Positions 1 through 8,368 of a stretch of DNA of 19,504 bases are shown here, in pieces (positions within the stretch are counted from its first letter, which is position 1; every line of letters begins with the position of its first letter). The DNA is taken from contig CBDDXH010000015.1 of the NCBI GenBank assembly GCA_965235125.1, positions 1-19,504 on the forward strand, given 5' to 3'. Under the pieces are notes generated by a model. That model was not told where the DNA came from. It saw only the letters and a program-made list of their open reading frames with translations, and did not search any database. The DNA comes from Pelagilacustribacter hypolimneticus (GTDB lineage: Bacteria; Pseudomonadota; Alphaproteobacteria; Pelagibacterales; Pelagibacteraceae). The position numbers were made by a program, and so were the translations under genes.

Positions 1-1024
1 CACTGATTTAGATTTGTTTTATATGCAAAAACTTGATGTAAAATCTATAATGGTTACAGGAACCAATGGAAAATCCACTACCTGCAAGTTAATTCAACAC
101 GTTTTAAGAACAAATAAGATAGATGCTCAGTTGGGAGGCAATATTGGAAAACCTATTTTAGATGTTAAGATAAATAAGAAATCTATTGTAGTTATAGAAG
201 CTTCTTCATTTCAGTTGTCTTACCTAAAGTTTATAAAACCTACATTTGCAATGATATTAAATATTTCAAAGGATCATTTGGATTGGCATGAAACGATAAG
301 ACATTATGAAGATTCAAAATTTAATATATTTAACAATCAAGATAAGCAAGATCAAGCATTACTAAATAAAGAAGAACATATTCAAAGATTTAAAAGAAAA
401 CTTTTTAAAAGTAAGTTAATTAAAATATCTGAAAGAATTTTAAAAAAAAGTTTTAAACAAAAAATTTTAAACAAATATTTACTTAATAAGCCAAATTTAG
501 AAAATGTATTTTTTGTTTATAAATTATCAACTATTTTAAAAATAAAAAAAAATATAATTTTAAAAGCATTAAATAGTTTTAAAGGACTTGCACACAGAAA
601 TGAAGTTTTTTACTCGAAACAAGAAATCGTATTCGTAAATGATTCAAAAGCTACCAGTTTTGATGCTACTCAGCATGCTTTAAAAAATTATAAAAATATT
701 TTTTGGATCGTAGGTGGGCTACCTAAGTTAGGTGATAAGTTTAAACTGCAAGGTGTAAAAAAAAATATTATTAAATCATATATTGTAGGTAACAATATAA
801 ATCACTTTAAAAAACAAATCGGAAAAATAGTAGAGTATAAATGTTCCAATACCTTAAAAATGGCATTGCAAGATATTATTAAAGATTTGTTATTACTTAA
901 ACAAAAACAAGCTACAGTTCTTTTAAGTCCTGCTAGTGCATCGTATGATCAATTCAATAATTTTGTTGAGAGGGGAAATTATTTTAAAAAATTAACATTT
1001 AAATATGCTAGAAAATTTTTATAG
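1..1024 (+). CDS. murD: UDP-N-acetylmuramoylalanine--D-glutamate ligase, 5'-truncated by window edge
   Basis: MurD adds D-glutamate to UDP-MurNAc-L-Ala in the cytoplasm, using ATP. The frame is open to the window edge, so the true start lies upstream; about 340 codons are visible of a usual ~440-450, and roughly the UMP-binding N-terminal domain is missing. Visible motifs, counting from the codon at 2-4: P-loop GTNGKSTT (about 20-27), IEASSFQ (65-71), the central-domain KDHLDWH (about 90-96), a lysine near 106 at the position carbamylated in E. coli MurD, then HRNEVF, NDSKATSFDA and the C-terminal LLSPASASYDQF. It ends 20 nt inside ftsW, so the two are probably translationally coupled. The TTG at 14 and ATG at 23 are internal codons, not starts. 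The family call is secure. Confidence 0.96.
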   Translation, partial: TDLDLFYMQKLDVKSIMVTGTNGKSTTCKLIQHVLRTNKIDAQLGGNIGKPILDVKINKKSIVVIEASSFQLSYLKFIKPTFAMILNISKDHLDWHETIRHYEDSKFNIFNNQDKQDQALLNKEEHIQRFKRKLFKSKLIKISERILKKSFKQKILNKYLLNKPNLENVFFVYKLSTILKIKKNIILKALNSFKGLAHRNEVFYSKQEIVFVNDSKATSFDATQHALKNYKNIFWIVGGLPKLGDKFKLQGVKKNIIKSYIVGNNINHFKKQIGKIVEYKCSNTLKMALQDIIKDLLLLKQKQATVLLSPASASYDQFNNFVERGNYFKKLTFKYARKFL

Positions 1025-2132
1025 TAATTTTAAAAATTATTGGAGAGTTGTAGACAAAACTATTTTTTTTAGTTTTTTTATACTTTTTATTTTAGGAGTT
1101 TTTTTTTCTTTTGCATCAACATCCACTTTAGCGGGAGAGCGGTTAAACAAAGACTATTATTATTTCTTTTCTAAACATTTAATCTTTGCCACGTGCTCTA
1201 TATTCTTAATGATTTTATTTTCCTGGTTTCAAATTAATTTTTTAAAAAAAATTTTAATTCCTATTTTTTTAATAATATTAACTACTTTATTTCTAGTATT
1301 ATTTTTTGGCGTAGAAGCAAAAGGGTCAAAACGATGGTTAGATATTTTTTTTTTTACTTTTCAACCTATAGAATTTTTGAAACCTTTTTTTATAGTAGTA
1401 ATTGCGAAAATTTTATCTAAGGAAAGTTTAATTACTTCAAACACTTCTTTTTTTTTGAGTTTTCTATGCTTAATAGTTCCTTGTATAATGCTATTAAATC
1501 AACCAGATGTCGGCCAAACTATCTTGCTAATACTTTCTTGGTCTGCCCTAGTTTTTGTTTCAGGAATAAAAATAATTTATATATTCATTCTTTTCATTAT
1601 AAGCATCTTACTAATTGCAAGTTTGTTATTTTTTTTCCCAGATAGGTTTTCATATGTGTTTAAAAGAATAGAGGTTTTTTTTGATCCATCAAAAGGTGAT
1701 CGTTTTCAGTCTAACAAAGCACTAGATGCTATTAAAGAAGGAGGACTGACAGGTCAGGGTATGGGAGAAGGAACTTTAAAGGACAATGTGCCTGAAGCTC
1801 ATACAGATTATGTTATATCTGTAATCACGGAAGAATTTGGTTCTATCATTTCGATATTTTTAATTTTCATTTTTTTATATATTGCATTTAGAGTTGTTAA
1901 ATTTGCAATACAAAACAATGATAGGTTTATAAAAATTTCACTTTGTGGCCTTTCAAGTCTTTTAATTTTTCAAACATTTATTCATATTGGAGTTAATACA
2001 AGTTTGTTACCCACCAAAGGTATGACCTTGCCATTTTTGAGTTACGGAGGATCTTCAATGTTAGGCAGTGCTATGCTTGCAGGGATTATTTTAAATTTTA
2101 CAAAAAAAATAATTACCAATGAAAAATTATAA
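1005..2132 (+). CDS. ftsW: SEDS-family septal peptidoglycan glycosyltransferase FtsW
   Basis: FtsW polymerises lipid II into glycan strands at the division site, with its partner class B PBP (FtsI). The 375-residue protein is strongly hydrophobic, with about ten membrane segments starting near residue 19. SEDS signatures are present: KGSKRW (106-111) followed by QPIEF (120-124), NQPDVGQT (165-172), GGLTGQGMGEG (246-256), PEAHTDYV (263-270) with the catalytic-type aspartate D268, and LPTKGMTLPFLSYGGSS (335-351). It starts 20 nt inside murD and its end overlaps murG by 14 nt. There is no Shine-Dalgarno before the ATG. RodA is the alternative, but the place in the mur cluster argues for FtsW. 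An 11-T run lies at 1345-1355. Confidence 0.95.
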   Translation: MLENFYSNFKNYWRVVDKTIFFSFFILFILGVFFSFASTSTLAGERLNKDYYYFFSKHLIFATCSIFLMILFSWFQINFLKKILIPIFLIILTTLFLVLFFGVEAKGSKRWLDIFFFTFQPIEFLKPFFIVVIAKILSKESLITSNTSFFLSFLCLIVPCIMLLNQPDVGQTILLILSWSALVFVSGIKIIYIFILFIISILLIASLLFFFPDRFSYVFKRIEVFFDPSKGDRFQSNKALDAIKEGGLTGQGMGEGTLKDNVPEAHTDYVISVITEEFGSIISIFLIFIFLYIAFRVVKFAIQNNDRFIKISLCGLSSLLIFQTFIHIGVNTSLLPTKGMTLPFLSYGGSSMLGSAMLAGIILNFTKKIITNEKL

Positions 2133-3216
2133 AAATAATAAAATATTAATCGCAACCGGTGGAACAGGTGGGCACGTTTTTCCAGCTTATAGCCTTGCAA
2201 AAAATTTAATTAACAACAATTATCAGGTAGAAATTGTAACCGACCATAGAGGTTTAAAATTCTTGCAAAAAAATGATAGTTTAAGATTAATCATAAATAA
2301 TTCTTCAACAATATTTAAGAAGAAATTTCTGAGTATTTTTTCATCCATGTTTGTAATTTTTTATTCTTATTTAAAGTCTTTACTAATTTTATATAAAGCA
2401 AAACCTTTTTTAGTTTTTGGCATGGGAGGTTATGCATCTTTTCCTTTTTGTTTAGCTGCAAAAACATTAAATATACCTTTTATCATTTATGAAAATAATC
2501 TTTTACTAGGAAAAAGTAATAAATATTTAATGCCGCTGGCTTATAAAGTTTTCATTGCCTATGAAGAAATTGAGGGAATTAAATTAAAATTTAAATCCAA
2601 GGTGATTACGACTGGTAATATAATTAGAGAAAATATACTGAATTTTAATAATAAAAAAAAATATTTCGGGGAAGAATTAAATATTTTGATCCTAGGAGGT
2701 AGTCAAGCAGCAAAATCTTTTGGAGAATTTTTGCCTAAAATATTTAATCAATGTGTGGAAGCAAATATAAAAATAAAAATAATTCAACAATGCATTCAGG
2801 ATCAAATTAATAAACTAGGGGAATATTATAAAAGTATAAAAATTAATTATGAGTTATTTAATTTTACTGAAAATATTTTAGAATATTTTGCTAAAGCCCA
2901 ATTGGTCATTACAAGATCAGGTTCTTCTATAACAGCAGAACTTATCAATTGTAAAATACCTTTTATTTCTATTCCTTATCCTCACTCAGCAGACTCTCAC
3001 CAAGAAAAAAATGCAGTATATTTTGAAAAAAAAGGGTACAGTTTTTTAATCAAAGAAAATGAAATGCATGAAAAATTATTTCCTTTGATTAGATTAATTT
3101 ATAACGATAGAAAAATATTAAATAAATTAATTGAAAGTCAACAAAAACACTCTGATTCAGATGTATTTTTTAAAATTAATAACGAAATAAAAAATTTATT
3201 CAATGAGCGAAATTAA
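2119..3216 (+). CDS. murG: UDP-GlcNAc:lipid I GlcNAc transferase MurG
   Basis: MurG transfers GlcNAc to lipid I at the inner face of the cytoplasmic membrane, making lipid II, the substrate of FtsW. At 365 residues it has the usual length. It is a GT-B fold glycosyltransferase: GGTGGH (14-19, with the conserved His19), GMGGYASF (101-108), GGSQAAKS (193-200), TRSGSS (265-270) with Glu274 following, and PYPHSADSHQ (286-295) for UDP-GlcNAc binding. The usual HEQN motif is YENN here (124-127): the Glu and final Asn are kept, the His and Gln changed. It overlaps ftsW by 14 nt and murC by 14 nt, so it is an internal operon gene. No Shine-Dalgarno is seen. Confidence 0.95.
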   Translation: MKNYKNNKILIATGGTGGHVFPAYSLAKNLINNNYQVEIVTDHRGLKFLQKNDSLRLIINNSSTIFKKKFLSIFSSMFVIFYSYLKSLLILYKAKPFLVFGMGGYASFPFCLAAKTLNIPFIIYENNLLLGKSNKYLMPLAYKVFIAYEEIEGIKLKFKSKVITTGNIIRENILNFNNKKKYFGEELNILILGGSQAAKSFGEFLPKIFNQCVEANIKIKIIQQCIQDQINKLGEYYKSIKINYELFNFTENILEYFAKAQLVITRSGSSITAELINCKIPFISIPYPHSADSHQEKNAVYFEKKGYSFLIKENEMHEKLFPLIRLIYNDRKILNKLIESQQKHSDSDVFFKINNEIKNLFNERN

Positions 3217-4600
3217 ATTAGGAAAACAAGAAATTATTCATTTTGTTGGTATTGGCGGAATTGGCATGAGTGGTCTTGCTCAAATAATGAAGACAATGAA
3301 TTTTGATGTTCAAGGTAGTGATATTAATCAAAATAAAAATATAGAAAATTGTAAGAGACTCGGAATTAAAATTTTAATTGGTCACAAAAAAAAAAATATA
3401 AAAAGAGTAACTATTTTAGTTAAATCATCTGCTATTAAATCAAATAACGTTGAATTATTGGAAGCAAAAAAAAATAAAATCCCGATCTATGATCGAATCG
3501 AGATGCTTGCGAACATTATTAATTTAAAAAAAAATATTATAATTACAGGGTCCCATGGTAAAACAACTACTACATCTCTCGTAGCCAAGGTTATTTCTGC
3601 CGCAAGATTGGATCCAACAATTATTAATGGGGGAGTAATAAACTCATTAAAGAATAATGCAAAATTAGGACAAGGTGCATGGGCAGTTGTTGAAGCAGAC
3701 GAGTCAGATGGAAGTTTTCTTAAAGTGCCAATTAATTATTCTATTGTAACTAATATTGATAAGGAACATTTAGACTATTACAAAAATTTTAATAACTTGT
3801 TGGAGGCTTTTAAGAAATTTATAGAAAAAACACCTCCAATTGGTAAATCTTTTTTATGTTTAGATGATTCAAATATAAGAAAAATAATTAAAAATATAAA
3901 AATAAGAAATTATCTTACATATGGCTTTCATGAAGATTCTAATTATCAGGTTTGTAATTTAAAGCATAAGATTAATTTTACAAAATTTGATTTAAAGATT
4001 AAAAATATCGGTTTTAAAAACATACATGTTAAGAATATTTTATTAAATTTAATTGGCAAACATAATGTTCTTAACGCTACAGCAACTTTTAGCTTATGTT
4101 TAAATTTAGGTTTAAAAGAAAATGTAATCAAAAAAGCCTTAAAAAATTTTTCAGGAGTTCAAAGAAGATTAACATTAGTTTTTAAAAAGAATAAAATTCA
4201 ATTTTATGATGATTATGCTCACCATCCTACCGAAATTAAATCTGTGCTCGAGGGTATAAAAGCGATATCCATGAAAAGAAAAATAATTTCTATATTTCAG
4301 CCGCATAGATATTCCAGGATTAAAAATTTGAAATTCGAGTTTGCATCCTGCTTCAAAAACTCTGATCAAGTAATACTTTGTCCAGTATATGCCGCAGGCG
4401 AAGCTACTGATAAAACATATAACGAAAAGATATTTGCTCAATTAATATCAAAATTTTCAAAAACTCAAGTAATTCTGATTGAGAATGAAAACGATCTAAC
4501 TAAATATTTTAGAAAAAATTTAATTAAAGATGAAATTGTTATAGGCATGGGTGCAGGTTCAATATCAAAATGGATGTATAATTTAAAAGATACTTTATGA
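3203..4600 (+). CDS. murC: UDP-N-acetylmuramate--L-alanine ligase MurC
   Basis: MurC is the first amino-acid ligase of the stem peptide, joining L-Ala to UDP-MurNAc with ATP. The 465-residue length is normal. In order: GIGGIGMSG (16-24, Rossmann-type UDP-sugar site), GSHGKTTT (116-123, P-loop), EADESDGSF (164-172), NIDKEHLDYY (184-193), GKHNVLNA (285-292), DDYAHHP (336-342, the MurC-specific C-domain motif), QPHRYSR (366-372) and GMGAGSISKW near the end. The DDYAHHP motif separates it from MurD/E/F and from Mpl. It starts within murG (14-nt overlap) and ends in an ATGA overlap with murB. Open frames on the opposite strand here are shadows. Confidence 0.97.
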   Translation: MSEIKLGKQEIIHFVGIGGIGMSGLAQIMKTMNFDVQGSDINQNKNIENCKRLGIKILIGHKKKNIKRVTILVKSSAIKSNNVELLEAKKNKIPIYDRIEMLANIINLKKNIIITGSHGKTTTTSLVAKVISAARLDPTIINGGVINSLKNNAKLGQGAWAVVEADESDGSFLKVPINYSIVTNIDKEHLDYYKNFNNLLEAFKKFIEKTPPIGKSFLCLDDSNIRKIIKNIKIRNYLTYGFHEDSNYQVCNLKHKINFTKFDLKIKNIGFKNIHVKNILLNLIGKHNVLNATATFSLCLNLGLKENVIKKALKNFSGVQRRLTLVFKKNKIQFYDDYAHHPTEIKSVLEGIKAISMKRKIISIFQPHRYSRIKNLKFEFASCFKNSDQVILCPVYAAGEATDKTYNEKIFAQLISKFSKTQVILIENENDLTKYFRKNLIKDEIVIGMGAGSISKWMYNLKDTL

Positions 4601-5499
4601 AATTAATCTCAAAAGAAACTAAATTAAAGTTAGGAAAAAAAATTTTATTAAATGAAAAATTAGCTAATTATAGCTGGTTTAATCTTGGTGGGCCTTCTGA
4701 AGTTTTTTTTAAACCTGACAGTATAGAAGATGTAATTTTTTTTATTAAAGAAAATAATCCAAAAAAAATTAATATTTTAGGAGCAGGCTCGAATACTTTA
4801 ATAAGAGATGGTGGCGTTAAAGGATTGACAATAAAATTAAGTTCTAAATTTTCTTATTTAAACTTTATTTCGCCCAATATAATCGAAGCTGGAGCCGCGA
4901 CCTTAGACAAGAAAATTGCTGATTTTGCAATAGAACACTCACTAACAGGATTTGAATTTTTATCTTGTATTCCTGGCTCAATAGGAGGTGCAATAAGAAT
5001 GAACAGTGGTTGCTATGGAGATGACGTATCTAAAATACTTCATTCAATTAAAGTTATCGATTTACTTGGAAATGAAAAAGATATTTTAGCTTCTGATATT
5101 AAGTTTTTTTATAGAGATAGTAGTTTGGATAACAATTTAATAATTACCAGCGTAAAATTGCAAGGCAAACCGTCTTTAAAAAAAGAAATTCAGATTAAAC
5201 AAGAAGCTTTAATTAAAAAAAAAAAAAACTCTCAACCAAGTCAAATAAAAACTTGTGGAAGTACATTTAAAAATACAAAAAATAAGAAAGCATGGGAATT
5301 AATTAAAGAGTCTAATTGTCAAAACTTAAGAATAGGTGATGCTAAAATATCAGAAAAACATTGTAATTTTTTTGTTAATGACGGAAAGACAACTGCAAAA
5401 GAATTAGAAGATTTGATTAATAAAGTTAAAGAAACCGTATATCAGAAGACTAAAATTAAATTAGAATTAGAAATTAAAATAATAGGTCGAAGCAATTAA
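4597..5499 (+). CDS. murB: UDP-N-acetylenolpyruvoylglucosamine reductase MurB
   Basis: MurB is the FAD-dependent enzyme that reduces UDP-GlcNAc-enolpyruvate to UDP-MurNAc with NADPH. At 300 residues it fits the short (type II-like) form. FAD-binding motifs are GAGSNTL (62-68) and IPGSIGGAIRMNSG (125-138). YRDS (172-175) carries the catalytic-type Arg173, and CGSTFKN (220-226) carries the proton-donor-type Ser222. The catalytic Glu is one of the two glutamates at 290/292, just before IIG. It starts with the ATGA overlap of murC. A 14-A homopolymer at 5215-5228 encodes the IKKKKN stretch just before the active-site serine. The reading frame is intact across it. Confidence 0.96.
   Translation: MKLISKETKLKLGKKILLNEKLANYSWFNLGGPSEVFFKPDSIEDVIFFIKENNPKKINILGAGSNTLIRDGGVKGLTIKLSSKFSYLNFISPNIIEAGAATLDKKIADFAIEHSLTGFEFLSCIPGSIGGAIRMNSGCYGDDVSKILHSIKVIDLLGNEKDILASDIKFFYRDSSLDNNLIITSVKLQGKPSLKKEIQIKQEALIKKKKNSQPSQIKTCGSTFKNTKNKKAWELIKESNCQNLRIGDAKISEKHCNFFVNDGKTTAKELEDLINKVKETVYQKTKIKLELEIKIIGRSN
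5215..5228 (+). repeat. 14-A homopolymer inside murB
   Basis: An uninterrupted run of 14 A within the murB coding sequence, encoding lysines just before the active-site CGS motif. The frame is intact as given. Confidence 0.95.
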
Positions 5500-5505
5500 A
5501 GAGCT

Positions 5506-6438
5506 ATGAAAAAAAAAATTCTAGTTGTTCAAGGCGGCGTTTCAAGTGAAAGACAAATAAGTTTAAAATCAGGTAAGGCCTGTATTAGAGCATTAAAACA
5601 ATTAAAGTATAAAGTTTTAGTTTTTGATCCTGCCAAACAACATTTAAGTAAAATTAAACAATATAAAAAAAAAATAGATCTCATTTTTAATGCCCTGCAC
5701 GGAAGAGATGGAGAAGACGGAGTAGTTCAAAGTTATTTTGAGTATTTTAAAATACCTTATACGCATTCGGGCGTAGCTTCATCTATGAATGCTATGGATA
5801 AGATTATTTCAAAAAAAATTTTTAAAAAAAATAATCTTTTAACTCCAAATTATATTTCTTTAAATTCAATTGACCATAAGCAAAAAATAAAAGAAAAAAT
5901 GCTAAAGAAATTAAATTTTAACTACCCGATGGTAGTTAAGCCCTCTAACGAAGGATCTAGTATTGGTGTAGAAATTTGTAATAATTTCAAACAATTAAAA
6001 TCTTCTGTAAGTAAACTAATTATAAATTATAAAACTTTGATGATAGAAAACTATATTCCAGGAAAAGAAATTCAAGTAGCGGTTATTAATAATAGAGCTA
6101 TAGGAGCAATTGAATTACAGCCTAAAAGAAAATTCTATGACTATAAAGCTAAATATTCTAAATCGGCATTTACAAAACATGTTATGCCAGCCAGTATAAG
6201 TAAAAAAAACTATAATAAAGTATTGAAGTTAGGTGAAATAGCACATCAAGTTTTAAAATGTAAGGGAGTAAGCCGATCTGATTTTAAATTTTTTAATAAT
6301 AAATTTTATTTATTAGAAATAAATACACAACCTGGAATGACGGATTTATCATTAGTACCAGAAATAGCAAAATACAAAGGGATATCGTTTAAAGAACTTG
6401 TAAAAAAGATTATTGATGATGCTTCAATTGATAGATGA
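5506..6438 (+). CDS. ddl: D-alanine--D-alanine ligase
   Basis: Ddl joins two D-alanines with ATP, giving the terminal dipeptide of the peptidoglycan stem. It is an ATP-grasp enzyme of 310 residues, typical of DdlB. Visible motifs: QGGVSSER (9-15) with the D-Ala-binding Glu15, ALHGRDGEDG (63-72), KPSNEGSSIGV (145-155, the ATP-grasp loop), YDYKAKYS (211-218, the omega-loop tyrosine region), RSDF (257-260) and EINTQPGMT (271-279, Mg2+ and substrate site). It lies 6 nt after murB, with only a weak purine stretch (AAAGAG) before the ATG, and overlaps ftsQ by 4 nt. In this cluster it is the usual ddlB position between murB and ftsQ. Confidence 0.96.
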   Translation: MKKKILVVQGGVSSERQISLKSGKACIRALKQLKYKVLVFDPAKQHLSKIKQYKKKIDLIFNALHGRDGEDGVVQSYFEYFKIPYTHSGVASSMNAMDKIISKKIFKKNNLLTPNYISLNSIDHKQKIKEKMLKKLNFNYPMVVKPSNEGSSIGVEICNNFKQLKSSVSKLIINYKTLMIENYIPGKEIQVAVINNRAIGAIELQPKRKFYDYKAKYSKSAFTKHVMPASISKKNYNKVLKLGEIAHQVLKCKGVSRSDFKFFNNKFYLLEINTQPGMTDLSLVPEIAKYKGISFKELVKKIIDDASIDR

Positions 6439-7103
6439 AAAGTAGAATAAAAATTTTTTTTCTTTTATTTATTTTTTTAATTTTAACCACTTACAATCAT
6501 AAAAATAATAATGAAAGTTCTAGTATTTTTTTCCCAATAAAAGAAATTTTTATTGAAAATAATATAGGCACCGATTTATTAGCGTTAAAATCTGATTTAA
6601 GTTTTTTAATAAATACGAGTTTATTTTTTTTAGATGAAAAAAAGATTTTGGAGGCTACTAGTAAGCATGAATTTATATCAAGTGTTCAGATTAAAAAAAA
6701 ATATCTAAATGCTTTAAAAATAATAATTAATGAAAAAATACCATTAGCAACACAAACTATAGATAAAAATAAATTTTATATAATCAAAGATAATGAAAAA
6801 ATAAATTTTAAAGATATTAAAATATACGAAGGTCTACCTTCTGTATTTGGAAAATATAAAAATTTTGATATTTTTTATAATGATTTAGAAAAAAGTAATT
6901 TTAAAGTAAAAGAAATAAAAACTTTTTATTATTTTGATGTTGGAAGGTGGGATATTGAACTTAAAAATGAGAAAATTATTAAATTTCCAGAAAATAATTA
7001 TGTAGATTTTTTACCAAGGATTAATTCTATATTAGATGATAGTAATTTTTCTAAATACAAGATTTTTGATTTTAGAGTTAAAGATCAATTAATCTTAAAA
7101 TAA
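6435..7103 (+). CDS. ftsQ: Divisome protein FtsQ (short form)
   Basis: FtsQ is a bitopic inner-membrane protein that links early and late division proteins in the periplasm. Only about 6 residues precede a membrane segment at about 7-20. A POTRA-like domain follows: PIKEIFIENNIG near 34-45, then at about 67-105 the pattern 'LDEKKILEA.. HEFISSVQIKKKYLNALKI..NEKIPLA', matching the FtsQ consensus for the second half of POTRA. LPSVFGK near 134-140 matches the start of the beta domain. At 222 residues it is shorter than most FtsQ proteins (about 250-300), mainly from its very short cytoplasmic tail and C-terminus. Position between ddl and ftsA supports the call; sequence alone is weakly conserved. 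Confidence 0.87.
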   Translation: MKSRIKIFFLLFIFLILTTYNHKNNNESSSIFFPIKEIFIENNIGTDLLALKSDLSFLINTSLFFLDEKKILEATSKHEFISSVQIKKKYLNALKIIINEKIPLATQTIDKNKFYIIKDNEKINFKDIKIYEGLPSVFGKYKNFDIFYNDLEKSNFKVKEIKTFYYFDVGRWDIELKNEKIIKFPENNYVDFLPRINSILDDSNFSKYKIFDFRVKDQLILK

Positions 7104-7104
7104 T

Positions 7105-8301
7105 ATGAAATTAGACAAACCTTATCTTATTATAGATTTAAACGATAATAAAATAATTTTTTTAGTTATTTTATTTAATGAACAAAAAAATTTCAAAATA
7201 TTAAAAAAAATTATCTTAGAATCATCCGGAATCAAAAATGGACATATTATTGATATTGAAATTGTTAGTCAGTTACTCAAAAAAAATATTAATAATATTG
7301 AAGAAGAGATAAATTATTTTTTTTCTGATGTAGCAATTATAATTAATCCAAATGATATTAATTGTTTGAATGTTAGTGGTTATAAAAAATTAAACGGGTC
7401 TCAAGTATCAAACGAAGACGTAATTTATATCTTAAATAATATAAAAAAAATTATTTTAGAAAATGAAATTAATTATTTCTTAGTTCATCTTTTTAACTCA
7501 AATTTTTCTTTAGACAGTGATAACTTAGAAAATTTACCGATTGGTTTATTCGGTGATTTTTATAATCAAAATATGACTTTTTTTTTAGTAAATAAAAATA
7601 TTATAAAAAATATAAAATTGGTTTTTAATAATTGCGGCTTAAACATAGAAAAAATTATCTTAAAATCTTTTGCAGAAAGTGTTTATTTACTATCACATAA
7701 TCTCTCTCATCAAAATTTTACAATTCTGAGATTAGGAAAAGAAAGTATTAATGTTTCATTATTTAAAAATAAATCATTTGTTTTTACTGAAAATTTTGAT
7801 TTTGGATTTAATTTGATTAATAAGGATATATCTAAATTGTGTACACTTAAAATTGAAGAAGTAGAAAATTTGCTAAAAGAAGTTGAATTAAAAAATATTA
7901 TAGAAATTAATAATGAATCCTTTTTAGACAAAAAATATTTTTATGTCTCGCCTTATAGAAAAATTAAATATCAACTTATTTTAGATGTATTTACGGCTCG
8001 TTTAGAAGAATTATTTGAAATTTGTTATAAAAAAAATAATAACATTAAAAAATCAGAGAATAATAAAATTTATGTTTATGTTGATTCTTCTGAATATTTT
8101 AAAAATATTAGATATGTTATAGAAAAAAACAAACTTACAACTTTTGAATGTATCTTTGACAGCTCCAGCGAGTATAGTCTGCAGACAGCAGTTCTTGGAG
8201 CATCTGAAATTATTGGCAAAGGTTGGGAAAAAGAGGCAATCCCAATCATTTATAAAAAAAAATCATATATTTCAGGTTTTTTTTCAAAGCTATTTAGTTA
8301 A
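7105..8301 (+). CDS. ftsA: Divergent FtsA with degenerate nucleotide-binding motifs
   Basis: FtsA is the actin-like protein that tethers FtsZ to the membrane and recruits later division proteins. The 398-residue protein follows E. coli FtsA along its length: GIKNGHIIDIE (42-52), NEDVIYIL (103-110), LPIGLFG (144-150), NNCGLNIEKI..KSFAESVYLL (175-196), LEELFEI (300-306), and a hydrophobic C-terminal tip ISGFFSKLFS that may be the membrane-targeting helix. The ATP-site motifs are lost. Phosphate 1 is IIDLNDNK (9-16, usually like GLDIGTTK). Phosphate 2 is ILRLGKESINV (207-217, usually like VVDIGGGTTDIAV). The adenosine motif is YVYVDSSEY (323-331, usually ..TGGG/GGA..). Position after ftsQ with a 1-nt gap confirms identity. 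ftsZ does not follow. Confidence 0.88.
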   Translation: MKLDKPYLIIDLNDNKIIFLVILFNEQKNFKILKKIILESSGIKNGHIIDIEIVSQLLKKNINNIEEEINYFFSDVAIIINPNDINCLNVSGYKKLNGSQVSNEDVIYILNNIKKIILENEINYFLVHLFNSNFSLDSDNLENLPIGLFGDFYNQNMTFFLVNKNIIKNIKLVFNNCGLNIEKIILKSFAESVYLLSHNLSHQNFTILRLGKESINVSLFKNKSFVFTENFDFGFNLINKDISKLCTLKIEEVENLLKEVELKNIIEINNESFLDKKYFYVSPYRKIKYQLILDVFTARLEELFEICYKKNNNIKKSENNKIYVYVDSSEYFKNIRYVIEKNKLTTFECIFDSSSEYSLQTAVLGASEIIGKGWEKEAIPIIYKKKSYISGFFSKLFS

Positions 8302-8316
8302 TTGTCTAGTATTTTT

Positions 8317-8346
8317 TTGAAACATTAGTTGTTTTAGGTTTATAAG
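8317..8346 (+). promoter_or_regulatory. Predicted sigma70-type promoter for lpxC-bamD-ligA
   Basis: TTGAAA at 8317-8322 (one mismatch to TTGACA), an 18-nt spacer, and TATAAG at 8341-8346 (one mismatch to TATAAT). Transcription would begin near 8353, about 16 nt before the chosen lpxC ATG. It lies in the only gap between ftsA and lpxC. In DNA this AT-rich chance matches are common, so it is a prediction. Confidence 0.45.
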
Positions 8347-8368
8347 CATTTTTTTGTATAAACAATTG

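Noticed and set aside
3946..4441. Two minus-strand open frames (61 and 88 codons) opposite murC
   Set aside because: They lie wholly inside murC, which has intact motifs; they have no recognisable domain and are shadows of biased codon use.
7710..7931. Minus-strand frame of 73 codons opposite ftsA
   Set aside because: It is low complexity (Ser/Leu/Ile-rich), has no ribosome site, and lies within the conserved ftsA frame.
8354..8368. TTG start for lpxC, adding five residues
   Set aside because: The predicted transcription start lies at the TTG itself, and the ATG at 8369 places zinc ligands at the usual family numbering.
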